Part shown: in pieces, positions 16,727 to 25,216 of the stretch
How positions within the stretch are numbered: position 1 is the stretch's first letter
Layout: every line of letters starts with the position of its first letter
Assembly: GCF_019711195.1 (NCBI RefSeq)
Contig: NZ_CP081299.1
Location: forward strand, 4,994,501-5,058,500
DNA length: 64,000 nt
Source: Dyadobacter sp. NIV53
GTDB taxonomy: Bacteria > Bacteroidota > Bacteroidia > Cytophagales > Spirosomataceae
Direction: 5' to 3'
Notes under the pieces: model-generated
The model's database searches: none
The model's input: the letters and a program-made list of their open reading frames with translations, nothing else
What the model was told of the DNA's origin: nothing
Position numbers and translations under genes: made by a program

Positions 16727-18154
16727 ATGTCCCGATTTCGCACATCTTTACTGTGGATTACATTAACTTCTCTGCACACATGGTTATTTTATAATCAATC
16801 GCTGGGTTTTAACGGATTGATTTTTTCTGTTATTATGGTAATTCTGATAACCTGGCATCATGGATTACAAAGTAAAAGGATGTGGAGGTTCGGTGCAGGT
16901 ATCCATTTAATTACGGCAATTGCTGTTTTTTGGCACGGTACGCCTATGTCAATCATTCTTTACAATTTTTCAGGCTTTGCCTTAGCAGGATTTGTATTCA
17001 TGTTACAAAGCAGTCTACTGGTTGTATTTTTAAATGGATTAGCAGGAAGTTTTGCTATCGGTTTTTTTGTACGTCTTGCAGCATTTTTCAGTAGTTTAAA
17101 AGCCAACAGCTCGTTATTACCCTTTTTATCAGGTTTTACGTTAAAAAGAGCTTATTTATATGTTGCTCCAGCCACGGTAACAGCAATATTTTATTTTTTC
17201 TATTGTATCGCAAACCCGGATTTTTTCCTGGATTTAAGCTTTCCTGAAACAAAAATTGACTTTGACCTGATCTTATATGCAGTCTTTGGAAGCATTATTT
17301 TATGTCCCTTAATTTTCCCCTGGGGATTCAAGAAAATTACAGAATGGGACCTGAAAAACCCTGATATACTTAAAAGAATACGAGTGAAACGAGAAGGCAT
17401 CAATAAAATGGGGCTTATGCATGAAAATTTCCAGGGCGTGATTATGTTTTTCATGCTTAATATACTTATTCTCTTCTTCATTTGTTTCAACACACTTCAG
17501 ATCTTTATTCCTTCACTGACTAAATACCAAAGCAATCATTCCGAGCAGGTACATCAGGGATTTGATATGCTGATAATGAGTATAGTAGCTGCTATTTTGC
17601 TCATAATGTATTATTTTCGGGAAAACCAGAATTTTTACAGCCGTAAAACGCGTCTGGTAAAATTGGCAACTGCCTGGATTGTATTAAATAGCTTTCTGGC
17701 AATGCTAACTTGTTATAAAAACATCCTTTATGTTGGCGCATTTGGTTTTACTTACAAACGTATCTGGGTTTTTATTGGTCTGATACTTATTGGAATTGGT
17801 TTGTACCTGACTTTAATGAAAATCAGACACCTGAGGACCAATTGGTACCTCATTCGTCAGAATACCTGGATACTTTATTTTACGCTTACCTCTTACAGCC
17901 TAGTGGACTGGGACCGTTTTATCACGTGGTATAATCCAAATTACGCCCAGGAATTAGATTTTAGATATATTGCCGATTTGGGAAAGACGAAACTTCCATA
18001 TTTGAAAGAATTAGCAGAGATGGATGGCTCCCGGGTTGAAAGTTATAAAGTAGAAATTAACAGCATGGTCAAAGCAATCGATTTTCCTGTTCAAACCTGG
18101 CAGTCTCAGACTTTGGACAATCAATGGCTGAAAGGAAAACTGATTGAACCCTGA
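16727..18154 (+). CDS. DUF4153/DUF4173-like multi-pass membrane protein
   Basis: 475 residues from the ATG at 16727; a TTG eleven codons upstream is possible. About 12 hydrophobic helices fill residues 1-400, and a soluble tail follows. The segment SYSLVDWDRFITWYNPNY just after the last helix is a recognisable signature of the DUF4153/DUF4173 group, in which a short Trp/Asp-rich stretch precedes the C-terminal domain. The function of this family is unknown; some members sit next to two-component or sigma-regulator genes, but none is adjacent here. Confidence 0.72.
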   Translation: MSRFRTSLLWITLTSLHTWLFYNQSLGFNGLIFSVIMVILITWHHGLQSKRMWRFGAGIHLITAIAVFWHGTPMSIILYNFSGFALAGFVFMLQSSLLVVFLNGLAGSFAIGFFVRLAAFFSSLKANSSLLPFLSGFTLKRAYLYVAPATVTAIFYFFYCIANPDFFLDLSFPETKIDFDLILYAVFGSIILCPLIFPWGFKKITEWDLKNPDILKRIRVKREGINKMGLMHENFQGVIMFFMLNILILFFICFNTLQIFIPSLTKYQSNHSEQVHQGFDMLIMSIVAAILLIMYYFRENQNFYSRKTRLVKLATAWIVLNSFLAMLTCYKNILYVGAFGFTYKRIWVFIGLILIGIGLYLTLMKIRHLRTNWYLIRQNTWILYFTLTSYSLVDWDRFITWYNPNYAQELDFRYIADLGKTKLPYLKELAEMDGSRVESYKVEINSMVKAIDFPVQTWQSQTLDNQWLKGKLIEP

Positions 18155-18183
18155 TGTAAGATCAGGAGCTAATGTATACAAAA

Positions 18184-18211
18184 AAAGCATCCCGCTAGTG
18201 CAGGATGCTTT
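18184..18211 (-). terminator. Rho-independent terminator of the cold-shock gene
   Basis: A 9-bp perfect stem (AAAGCATCC at 18184-18192 with GGATGCTTT at 18203-18211) is followed on the minus strand by a run of T. It is 25 bases past the cold-shock stop codon. It may also slow transcripts arriving from the DUF4153 side. Confidence 0.85.
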
Positions 18212-18236
18212 CGAAATGTCTTATTATGACTTAAAC

Positions 18237-18428
18237 TTAGATAACTCTTACGTTAACTGCATTTAGACCTTTTTTTCCATTTTCTACGTCGTAAGACACT
18301 TTATCATTTTCACGGATATCGTCTTGAAGACCTGAAACGTGAACGAAAATGTCTTTTTCACCATTTGATGGTTGGATGAATCCAAATCCTTTGGAATCAT
18401 TGAAAAACTTAACTGTGCCTTCTGCCAT
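18237..18428 (-). CDS. Cold-shock domain protein (CspA family)
   Basis: RNA/ssDNA-binding chaperone of 63 residues, one OB-fold. RNP1 is seen as KGFGFI and RNP2 as DIFVHVS; the start MAEGTVKFFNDSKGFG is canonical for the family. The length is normal. It is monocistronic, with a good terminator behind it. The 283 bases between it and the divergent YheT-like gene are AT-rich and contain no gene; a long 5' leader acting as a temperature-responsive RNA element, as known for other csp genes, is possible but not shown. Confidence 0.95.
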   Translation of the reverse strand: MAEGTVKFFNDSKGFGFIQPSNGEKDIFVHVSGLQDDIRENDKVSYDVENGKKGLNAVNVRVI

Positions 18429-18711
18429 TAGTATTGATCTTATATTTTTTAAAAGCCAAATGTAAATAGAAAATAGAGATATACAAGGTTTCAGTTAAAA
18501 AATGTTTAGAATAATTCTATTTTATTAAGTGTGAGTTCGATATTATTTTATCGTAAAATGCTGTTTTATAGGCACTTCGCAAAATATTATTTTTCTTATT
18601 TAAATATAAAAAAACTTTTATTTGCCGAACAGATTGTTTTGGTTGAATGAATTTTTATCTGTTAAAAAGCGTAAATGTCTATTTTTACGAAGACTTTTGT
18701 AATCATTTTAT

Positions 18712-19764
18712 ATGCCAATTCTAAAAAACTCCGGCTTTATATCACCATTCTGGCTTCCAAATGGCCATTTACAAAGTATATATCCGGCGCTTTTCAGAAA
18801 AATTTCCGGTATAAAGTACAAACGTGAACGTATTATTACAGCTGACCACGATTTCCTTGACCTGGACTGGTCTTATGCCCGGCAACAATCTGATAGATCT
18901 AAAAAGCTGGTTATCCTGTCGCATGGATTGGAAGGAAACAGTACACGGCAATATATCCTTGGAATGGTACGCTTGCTTAATGCGAATGGATATGACTGCC
19001 TTGCCTGGAATTTTCGCAGTTGCAGTGAAGAAATGAATAAAACATTACGGTTCTATCATAGCGGTGCTACTGAGGATCTGGATTTGGTTATAAACCATGC
19101 GTTTGTTCACGGTTATGACTGTATCAGACTGATCGGATTTAGCCTGGGTGGAAACCTGACCTTAAAATATCTGGGAGAAAAAGGAATTAATATAAATCCG
19201 GCTATTAAAAGGGCTGTTGTATTTAGTGTTCCAATGGACCTTAAGGCATGCAGCCTGGCTATCATCAAATCTGAGAACCGGGTCTACATGCATCGTTTCC
19301 TAAAAACACTCAGGCCGAAGGTTGATGCCAAGTCGCGCCTTTTTCCTGATAAAATAAGCTTAAAAGATTATGGTAAAGTCCGTACCCTTTACGATTTTGA
19401 CCACATTTATACCGCGCCTTTACACGGCTTCAATAGCGCAGATCATTATTACGAAGCATGCAGCTCAATGCATTTTGTACAAAATATTTCTGTTCCTACA
19501 CTGATCATTAATGCTGTAAATGATCCGATCGTACCATATTCGAGTTTGCCATTGGATATAATTTCCTCTCTTTCCGGCGTTTGGCTGGAACCTAGTACGC
19601 ATGGCGGACATTGTGGATTTAGGCCGGCAAATCTTACTGACGGTATTTATTGGTCAGAAAAAAAGCATTGGAATTCATCGAAAATGATGATTTGCACGAA
19701 TATCTTCAATAATAAAATTCATCTGCTGCATATTTTGTTAGCGACAAAGGAAACAGATTCGTAA
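18712..19764 (+). CDS. Alpha/beta hydrolase, YheT/ABHD1-3 family
   Basis: 350 residues. The family opening FISPFWLPNGHLQSIYPAL is clear. The nucleophile elbow is LIGFSLGGN (G-x-S-x-G), the acid is in NAVNDPIVPY, and the catalytic His is in THGGHCGF. This is the COG0429 hydrolase group, whose members act as esterases or lipases on small esters. A charged start and no signal peptide indicate a cytoplasmic enzyme. Next to it, 88 bases on, is the serine biosynthesis pair, with no obvious functional tie. Confidence 0.88.
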   Translation: MPILKNSGFISPFWLPNGHLQSIYPALFRKISGIKYKRERIITADHDFLDLDWSYARQQSDRSKKLVILSHGLEGNSTRQYILGMVRLLNANGYDCLAWNFRSCSEEMNKTLRFYHSGATEDLDLVINHAFVHGYDCIRLIGFSLGGNLTLKYLGEKGININPAIKRAVVFSVPMDLKACSLAIIKSENRVYMHRFLKTLRPKVDAKSRLFPDKISLKDYGKVRTLYDFDHIYTAPLHGFNSADHYYEACSSMHFVQNISVPTLIINAVNDPIVPYSSLPLDIISSLSGVWLEPSTHGGHCGFRPANLTDGIYWSEKKHWNSSKMMICTNIFNNKIHLLHILLATKETDS

Positions 19765-19769
19765 TTTTG
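19762..19769 (+). promoter_or_regulatory. Putative -7 promoter element for the serine genes
   Basis: TAATTTTG fits TAnnTTTG and overlaps the stop codon of the hydrolase gene. It would give a leader of about 75 bases for the SerB-SerA gene. A TTG is found upstream but at a spacing longer than usual. Confidence 0.35.
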
Positions 19770-19851
19770 TGGCTTAATTCGCTAACCGCGGGTTAAGTCG
19801 TATTGATTTATTTACCTTTAAATTGATAATCATTCAGTTATCTGCCGCTTC

Positions 19852-21756
19852 ATGCCCACATTAACACTTAGTAGCCCGTACATTATCATTGATTTTGACA
19901 GCACTTTTACAAAAGTAGAAGGTCTGGATGAGTTAGCTGCAATCGCCCTTGCCGGGCATTCTGACCGTGAAAAGATCGTTCAGGAGATTGTTGACCTGAC
20001 AAATAAGGGAATGAATGGAGAAATGTCTTTTGCAGAAGGACTTCGCCAGCGTATTGATCTGTTAAAAGCAAAACGCTCCCATATTGATGATCTGATCGTT
20101 TTGTTAAGGGGTAAAGTTTCAGATTCTTTTAATCGCAATAAACTTTTTCTGACTGAAAACAGGGATAATATTTTTATTATATCCAGTGGTTTTAAGGAAT
20201 TTATCGTTCCCATTGCAACTGAACTGGGAATTCGTGCAGATCATGTATATGCCAATGAATTCCGTTTTGATGAAGACGATAATATTATTGGAATCGATGA
20301 AGAAAATGTATTGTCGATGGATGGTGGCAAAACAAAATTGCTCTCTTCGCTAAACCTGACGGGTGATGTATTCGCCATTGGAGATGGTTATACGGATTAT
20401 CAGTTGAAAGAATCCGGGCTTGCCAACCGTTTTTATGCTTTTACTGAAAACGTAGAGCGTCCACGCGTTATGGCAGTTGCAGATCATATTGCAACTTCAT
20501 TTGACGACTTTTTATATGATAATAAAATGACCAGGAGCCAGTCATATCCTAAGAGCCGCATTAAAGTGCTGTTGTTGGAAAATGTGCATCCGGTCGCTTT
20601 GCGCGCTTTTGAAGAGCAGGGTTTTAATGTAGAATTTGTGAAAGGCGCCCTGGACGAGGACGAACTTTGCGAAAGAATTAAGGACGTTTCTATTATCGGG
20701 ATCCGTTCTAAAACGAATATTACCAAACGTGTCCTTGAAAATGCAAACCGTTTGAAAGCAATTGGTGCTTTTTGTATCGGGACCAACCAGATTGACCTTG
20801 AAGAAGCGGCTAAAAAAGGTATCGCCGTTTTTAATGCACCATATAGCAATACGCGTTCTGTAGTAGAGCTTGCCGTTGGTGAAATGATTTTGCTGATCCG
20901 GAATATTGTTACGAAAAGTAACCAGATGCACGCAGGGATCTGGGATAAATCGGCTAACGGAAGCTTTGAAATACGCGGTAAAAAACTCGGTATGGTGGGC
21001 TACGGAAGTATTGGTACACAACTTTCGGTAGTAGCAGAAGCTTTGGGAATGGAAGTCTATTTTTATGATGAAGTGGAAAAGCTGTCATTGGGAAATGCAC
21101 GGAAAGTAACTTCTCTCGATGAACTGCTCGGAATTTCGGATGTGATCAGCATGCACGTTGACGGAAGAAAAGAGAATAAAAACCTGATAGGAAAGCGCGA
21201 GTTTGATCTGATGAAAAACGGTGTTATTTTCATGAACCTTTCCCGTGGACATGTAGTCGATATTGCGGCCCTGGCTGATGCTGTAAAAAGTGGTAAAGTT
21301 GCAGGAGCAGGCGTGGATGTATTTCCTAAGGAGCCTAAAACCAACGACGAAGTTTTTGAAAACGAACTGCTTGGACTTCCGAATGTGATATTAACCCCGC
21401 ATATTGGAGGAAGTACAGAAGAGGCTCAGGAAAATATCGGGCATTTCGTGCCGGCCAAATTGCTTGAGTTTATGAATAACGGTAGTTCCTACGGAAGCGT
21501 TAATTTTCCGGAAGTACAATTGCCAAAATTGAAAGACTCACATCGTCTGTTGCATATACATGCGAACGTACCGGGTGTACTGGCAAAACTGAATGCTATT
21601 TTTGCAAAAAATAACATTAATATAACAGGCCAGTATCTTAAAACAAATGAGAATATCGGTTACGTTATTGTGGATATCGCAAAGGGTTATACCGAAGAAT
21701 TTATTCAGGAAGTGAAAGAAGTAGAAGGTACAATCCGTTTCAGAATGTTGTATTAA
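19852..21756 (+). CDS. serA: SerB-SerA fusion: phosphoserine phosphatase plus 3-phosphoglycerate dehydrogenase
   Basis: 634 residues, bifunctional by sequence. Residues 1-220 form a HAD phosphatase with all core motifs: DFDSTF (DxDxT), ISSGF (motif II Ser), GGKTKL (Lys), and IGDGYTDYQ (motif III). Residues 230-540 form the dehydrogenase, with GYGSIG in the NAD fold, CIGTNQID, RGHVVD, and the catalytic TPHIGGSTEEA. Residues 555-634 are an ACT domain (LLHIHANVPGVLAKLNAIFA), usually the site of serine feedback. Alone, SerA has about 410 residues and SerB about 210, which sum to the length here. It would catalyse the first and last steps of serine synthesis, with the middle enzyme encoded next door. 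Confidence 0.93.
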   Translation: MPTLTLSSPYIIIDFDSTFTKVEGLDELAAIALAGHSDREKIVQEIVDLTNKGMNGEMSFAEGLRQRIDLLKAKRSHIDDLIVLLRGKVSDSFNRNKLFLTENRDNIFIISSGFKEFIVPIATELGIRADHVYANEFRFDEDDNIIGIDEENVLSMDGGKTKLLSSLNLTGDVFAIGDGYTDYQLKESGLANRFYAFTENVERPRVMAVADHIATSFDDFLYDNKMTRSQSYPKSRIKVLLLENVHPVALRAFEEQGFNVEFVKGALDEDELCERIKDVSIIGIRSKTNITKRVLENANRLKAIGAFCIGTNQIDLEEAAKKGIAVFNAPYSNTRSVVELAVGEMILLIRNIVTKSNQMHAGIWDKSANGSFEIRGKKLGMVGYGSIGTQLSVVAEALGMEVYFYDEVEKLSLGNARKVTSLDELLGISDVISMHVDGRKENKNLIGKREFDLMKNGVIFMNLSRGHVVDIAALADAVKSGKVAGAGVDVFPKEPKTNDEVFENELLGLPNVILTPHIGGSTEEAQENIGHFVPAKLLEFMNNGSSYGSVNFPEVQLPKLKDSHRLLHIHANVPGVLAKLNAIFAKNNINITGQYLKTNENIGYVIVDIAKGYTEEFIQEVKEVEGTIRFRMLY

Positions 21757-21765
21757 TTCTCGGAA

Positions 21766-21802
21766 TTTCAACAGCTCCGGGCAAAATCCGGAGCTGTTGA
21801 AA
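21766..21802 (+). terminator. Strong hairpin between the two serine genes
   Basis: A perfect 15-bp stem (TTTCAACAGCTCCGG at 21766-21780 with its complement at 21788-21802) and a 7-base loop start nine bases after the stop codon. There is no T tail (TCACATTTAT follows), so full intrinsic termination is doubtful. It could set the relative expression of the two genes or protect the upstream message. Confidence 0.6.
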
Positions 21803-21848
21803 TCACATTTATAAACAAACTACTCAAACTCCTGTTATTACAATCAAA

Positions 21849-22919
21849 ATGCAAACTTTTTTTACTCCGGGTCCGGCGCAGCTTTACCCTACTTTCGAAA
21901 AGCATTTACAGAATTTCGTCAGCGGGCAGCTTGGGTCTATTTCACATCGCAGTCAGCAGTATCGTGATCTTCATCGCTTTACGGTCGAACAGGTGCGTAT
22001 ACTTTTAAATGTTCCTGAAACGCACGCTATTCTTTTTCTGGGATCGGCATCGGAAATATGGGAGCGAATCCTGTTCAGCTGCGTGGAGCTTGAAAGTTTT
22101 CATTTGGTGAACGGCTCGTTTTCTGAGAAATTTTACGATTACGCACATGGCCTGAACAAATACGCCCATAAGCTGGAAAAGCCAATGGGTGAGGGTTTTA
22201 CCGCCGCCGAAGTAACCGTTCCGGAATATGCAGAACTGATATGTACTACGCACAATGAAACCAGTTCGGGTGTGCAAATGAATGTGGCAGAAATCCATAA
22301 GCTGAAACAGAAAAATCCGGATAAGCTGATTGCAGTTGATATCGTTTCATCGGCACCCTATCCTGACCTGGATTTTAAGCTTATTGATACGGCATTCTTT
22401 TCCATTCAAAAAGCTTTTGGATTACCGGCAGGTTTGGGTGTATGGATTGTGAATGAAAAATGCCTTAAAAAAGCAGAATCGATCCGTCAGCAATATTCAA
22501 TCGGAGCACATAACAATTTGCCGACACTTTGGAAAAACAGCTTAAATAATGAAACGCCTGCAACACCAAATGTGATGGCGATTTATTTGCTGGGTAAAAT
22601 AGCCGAAGATTTTAATCAGATTGGTGTAAAAACATTACGGAAAGAAACAGAACAAAAAGCACAATTGCTTTATAAATTTATTGAAAAACATAAAGGATTT
22701 TCGCCGTTTGTAAAGGAAAAGGCACATCGTTCGCAAACGGTAATAGTTGCTAATACAGAATTGCCCTCAGCTGATGTTATAAAAGCTGTGAAGGAGAAGG
22801 GAATGGTCATTGGTACCGGTTATGGTCAGTTTAAATCATCGCAATTACGCATTGCAAATTTTCCGGCTACTTCTGTGGAGCAGGTCCAGGAATTGATCAA
22901 AGTACTGGAAACGGTATAA
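21849..22919 (+). CDS. serC: Phosphoserine aminotransferase-type class V aminotransferase
   Basis: PLP enzyme of 356 residues, expected to convert 3-phosphohydroxypyruvate to phosphoserine. It begins FFTPGPAQLYP, has the SHRSQQYRDLH segment of small-substrate class V enzymes, CTTHNETSSGVQ, AVDIVSSAPYPD (cofactor Asp) and FFSIQKAFGLPAGLGVW (Schiff-base Lys). It differs from E. coli SerC and looks like the shorter lineage common in Bacteroidota and archaea. It is 92 bases downstream of the SerB-SerA fusion on the same strand, which makes the serine assignment strong. A related alanine-glyoxylate-type activity cannot be excluded from sequence alone. Confidence 0.87.
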   Translation: MQTFFTPGPAQLYPTFEKHLQNFVSGQLGSISHRSQQYRDLHRFTVEQVRILLNVPETHAILFLGSASEIWERILFSCVELESFHLVNGSFSEKFYDYAHGLNKYAHKLEKPMGEGFTAAEVTVPEYAELICTTHNETSSGVQMNVAEIHKLKQKNPDKLIAVDIVSSAPYPDLDFKLIDTAFFSIQKAFGLPAGLGVWIVNEKCLKKAESIRQQYSIGAHNNLPTLWKNSLNNETPATPNVMAIYLLGKIAEDFNQIGVKTLRKETEQKAQLLYKFIEKHKGFSPFVKEKAHRSQTVIVANTELPSADVIKAVKEKGMVIGTGYGQFKSSQLRIANFPATSVEQVQELIKVLETV

Positions 22920-22950
22920 AATGGCATAAAATTTAAAACAACAAAAGTGG

Positions 22951-23038
22951 TGATCTGTGGCACGGCTGATCCATCAGGTTTTTCACGAAGCCCGATGGAT
23001 CAGCCGTGCCATGTGTTTATCCCCAACTTCACAGATCA
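22951..23038. repeat. Long nested inverted repeat between serC and the sigma factor gene
   Basis: An 18-bp perfect inverted repeat (22958-22975 with 22994-23011, arm TGGCACGGCTGATCCATC) is enclosed by a second pair, TGATCTGT at 22951-22958 and ACAGATCA at 23031-23038. It starts about 30 bases after the serC stop, so it may act as a terminator, but it has no T run and is GC-rich against its surroundings, like a REP or a small palindromic element. Confidence 0.7.
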
Positions 23039-23144
23039 AAATTATATAGCATAGATTTTTGATTTTGACAATTATTATCCATTCTGAAATAGCATTTTAA
23101 GGATAAATATTTAGCTTTATGCTTCACTAACAAAAACGCAAATA

Positions 23145-23777
23145 GTGGTGATCACTCTTGATGCTTTTAAGACTGATAAAACGGATCAGGAACTGTGGAC
23201 AGGGATCAGGCAAGGGGACGAGCTCTGTTTTACTATCATTTTTGACCGTTATCATGGGACTCTATATAATTATGGCTGTAAATTATCCGCCAACTCTGCC
23301 ATTGTTGAAGATGCGGTCCAGGATGTATTTATTGATATCTGGAGACTGAGAAATAATCTCACTGATAATATTATTTCCATCAAATTCTATTTGTACCGTG
23401 CTTTACGGCGCCGGATAAATGTCAGTCATGATAAGTTTCCGGTTACCGAAGAAATTACTATGTTACAGGATCAGGAAATGCCTGCTACAATTTCTAATTC
23501 GGAAACGATGCTGATTGAGGGAGAATCTACTTCCATTATGGCGAAACGGATACAGGAATTAATTTGCCGGCTTCCCGAACGGCAGGTTGAAGCATTAACT
23601 TTAAGATATTTCGACGATTTCAGCATCGGAGAAATTGCCCGGATTATGGGAGTTAATGAAAAATCGGTCCGTAATTTTATATACAAAGCACTTACTTCTC
23701 TTCGCAGTTATAGCGAATTTTTGATCCCACCAGTACTGGTTTTCTTCGTTTTAGATTTTTATAGAATTTTTTTATAA
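23145..23777 (+). CDS. ECF sigma factor, FecI-like (Bacteroidota expansion family)
   Basis: RNA polymerase sigma-70 family factor of 210 residues. Region 2 is seen as FDRYHGTLYNYGCKLSANSA through VEDAVQDVFIDIWRLR. Region 4 is LPERQVEALTLRYFDDFSI followed by GEIARIMGVNEKSVRNFIYKALTSLR. The start is GTG at 23145 or the next codon. A hydrophobic C-terminal tail (FLIPPVLVFFVLDFYRIFL) is longer than needed and may touch the membrane. The anti-sigma gene follows 80 bases later and the SusC/SusD pair after that, so it should switch on that outer-membrane uptake system when its ligand is sensed. Confidence 0.92.
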   Translation: MVITLDAFKTDKTDQELWTGIRQGDELCFTIIFDRYHGTLYNYGCKLSANSAIVEDAVQDVFIDIWRLRNNLTDNIISIKFYLYRALRRRINVSHDKFPVTEEITMLQDQEMPATISNSETMLIEGESTSIMAKRIQELICRLPERQVEALTLRYFDDFSIGEIARIMGVNEKSVRNFIYKALTSLRSYSEFLIPPVLVFFVLDFYRIFL

Positions 23778-23857
23778 AAAAATTTCATTTTAAAGAGGTC
23801 ATTTTTAGAATTCTTCGCTCTTTCTATTTGAAAGACTAACTAATTGTTTTCCGAAGA

Positions 23858-24976
23858 ATGAAACATGATCCTTATTCGCTCACAGAACTGATCAGAAATG
23901 ATGATTTCATTGCCTGGGTAAGATTTCCGGATGCAGGTAATGAAACCCGCTGGCAGCAATTTTTAGCAGACTATCCTGAAAAAAATAATCTGGTAGCAAC
24001 TGCGAGAGGTTATGTGAAGCTTCTGGCAGAAGATACAGGAAAAAATAAACCGACAATTGAACAAACCAATAAAATGTGGAGTGTGGTGGAAAGCCATCTC
24101 CATATTGAAAATGTCGCTGAGGTAATTCCTGACAAAGTAATTGTTAATTGGAAATGGGTTCGCTTTGCGGCGTCAGTTGCCTTAGTATTGGGCATCGCAT
24201 CTATGAGCTATCTGTACTTTACCAAACAACCCGGAAAAAGCAAAGAATTATCTAGTATAGAATCTCAAAATAATTCTGACTGGATAGAAAAAGTAAATAA
24301 TACTGACAAACCCATGACCGTCCTATTGGCCGACGGGAGTTCGGTAGTATTACATCAGGGTGGACAATTAAGTTATTTAAGGAAGGCAGATACGAAAAGA
24401 CGTGAAGTAACTTTAAAAGGAAAAGCATTTTTTGAAATTGTTAAAAATCCGGAAAAACCATTTCTGGTTTATACGGATGGCATTGTTACAAAAGTTTTGG
24501 GAACCAGCTTTTCAGTTGATGCGCCTGAAAATGGTGAAGAAGTGAATGTAGAAGTTAAAACAGGAAAGGTGTCTGTTTTTTCTCTTGGCAAAAATACTTC
24601 TGAAAATGTTGATATAAATAAACCTGAATTAAAAGGAATAATCTTAAATCAGGATCAAAAAATTGCAGTGTCCAGACAAAGCGGGAAGCCAGTTAAAACT
24701 ATGGAAACCAGTATTGTTGCACCGGACGCACAGGATATTTCCCAACTCTTATTTGTATTTGACGAGACGCCGGCATCGGAAGTTTTCAGGGTGTTGGAAA
24801 ATGCGTATAATATCAAAATCATATACGACGAGCCACTCTTAAAAAATTGCCCGCTTAACGCTACGCTGATCGGACAGCCATTTATTGAAAAACTTACTGT
24901 GATCTGTGCCGCCCTGGATGCTGACTTTATAGTTAAAAATAATGAGGTAACTATTACCGGCCGGGGCTGTAAATAA
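23858..24976 (+). CDS. FecR-family anti-sigma factor
   Basis: Inner-membrane sigma regulator of 372 residues. Residues 1-100 are cytoplasmic and should hold the sigma factor. One transmembrane helix is seen at about 104-125 (FAASVALVLGIASMSYLYF). The periplasmic part has the FecR domain (MTVLLADGSSVVLHQGGQLSY, then GKAFFEIVKNPEKPFLVYTDG, then VLGTSFSVDA). It ends with the DUF4974/STN-like domain common in Bacteroidota (LFVFDETPASEVFRVLENAYN). In this family the periplasmic part contacts the STN domain of the partner receptor, here the SusC protein next door. Confidence 0.93.
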   Translation: MKHDPYSLTELIRNDDFIAWVRFPDAGNETRWQQFLADYPEKNNLVATARGYVKLLAEDTGKNKPTIEQTNKMWSVVESHLHIENVAEVIPDKVIVNWKWVRFAASVALVLGIASMSYLYFTKQPGKSKELSSIESQNNSDWIEKVNNTDKPMTVLLADGSSVVLHQGGQLSYLRKADTKRREVTLKGKAFFEIVKNPEKPFLVYTDGIVTKVLGTSFSVDAPENGEEVNVEVKTGKVSVFSLGKNTSENVDINKPELKGIILNQDQKIAVSRQSGKPVKTMETSIVAPDAQDISQLLFVFDETPASEVFRVLENAYNIKIIYDEPLLKNCPLNATLIGQPFIEKLTVICAALDADFIVKNNEVTITGRGCK

Positions 24977-25216
24977 ATTTTTTATCAAAGATAATACAAG
25001 CCTGAAAATGATATTCTTAACTTAAACAAACTACTAATTTATGGTAAAAGCATACTTAAGCTAATAAAAAAGATCAGCCATGTTGCAGCATGACTGACCT
25101 CAAAGATTTCCCTGAATGCCCTCGTAAGATGACATTGTGCATATCCGTTTTTCAATGGATGAATGGGAAAGATTTCGTTGAAAAATATCTAGTTAACCAA
25201 CAAATCATTCAAAAAT

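Noticed and set aside
25070..25200. Possible short gene in the gap before SusC
   Set aside because: Only very short frames; no conserved features, probably leader sequence.
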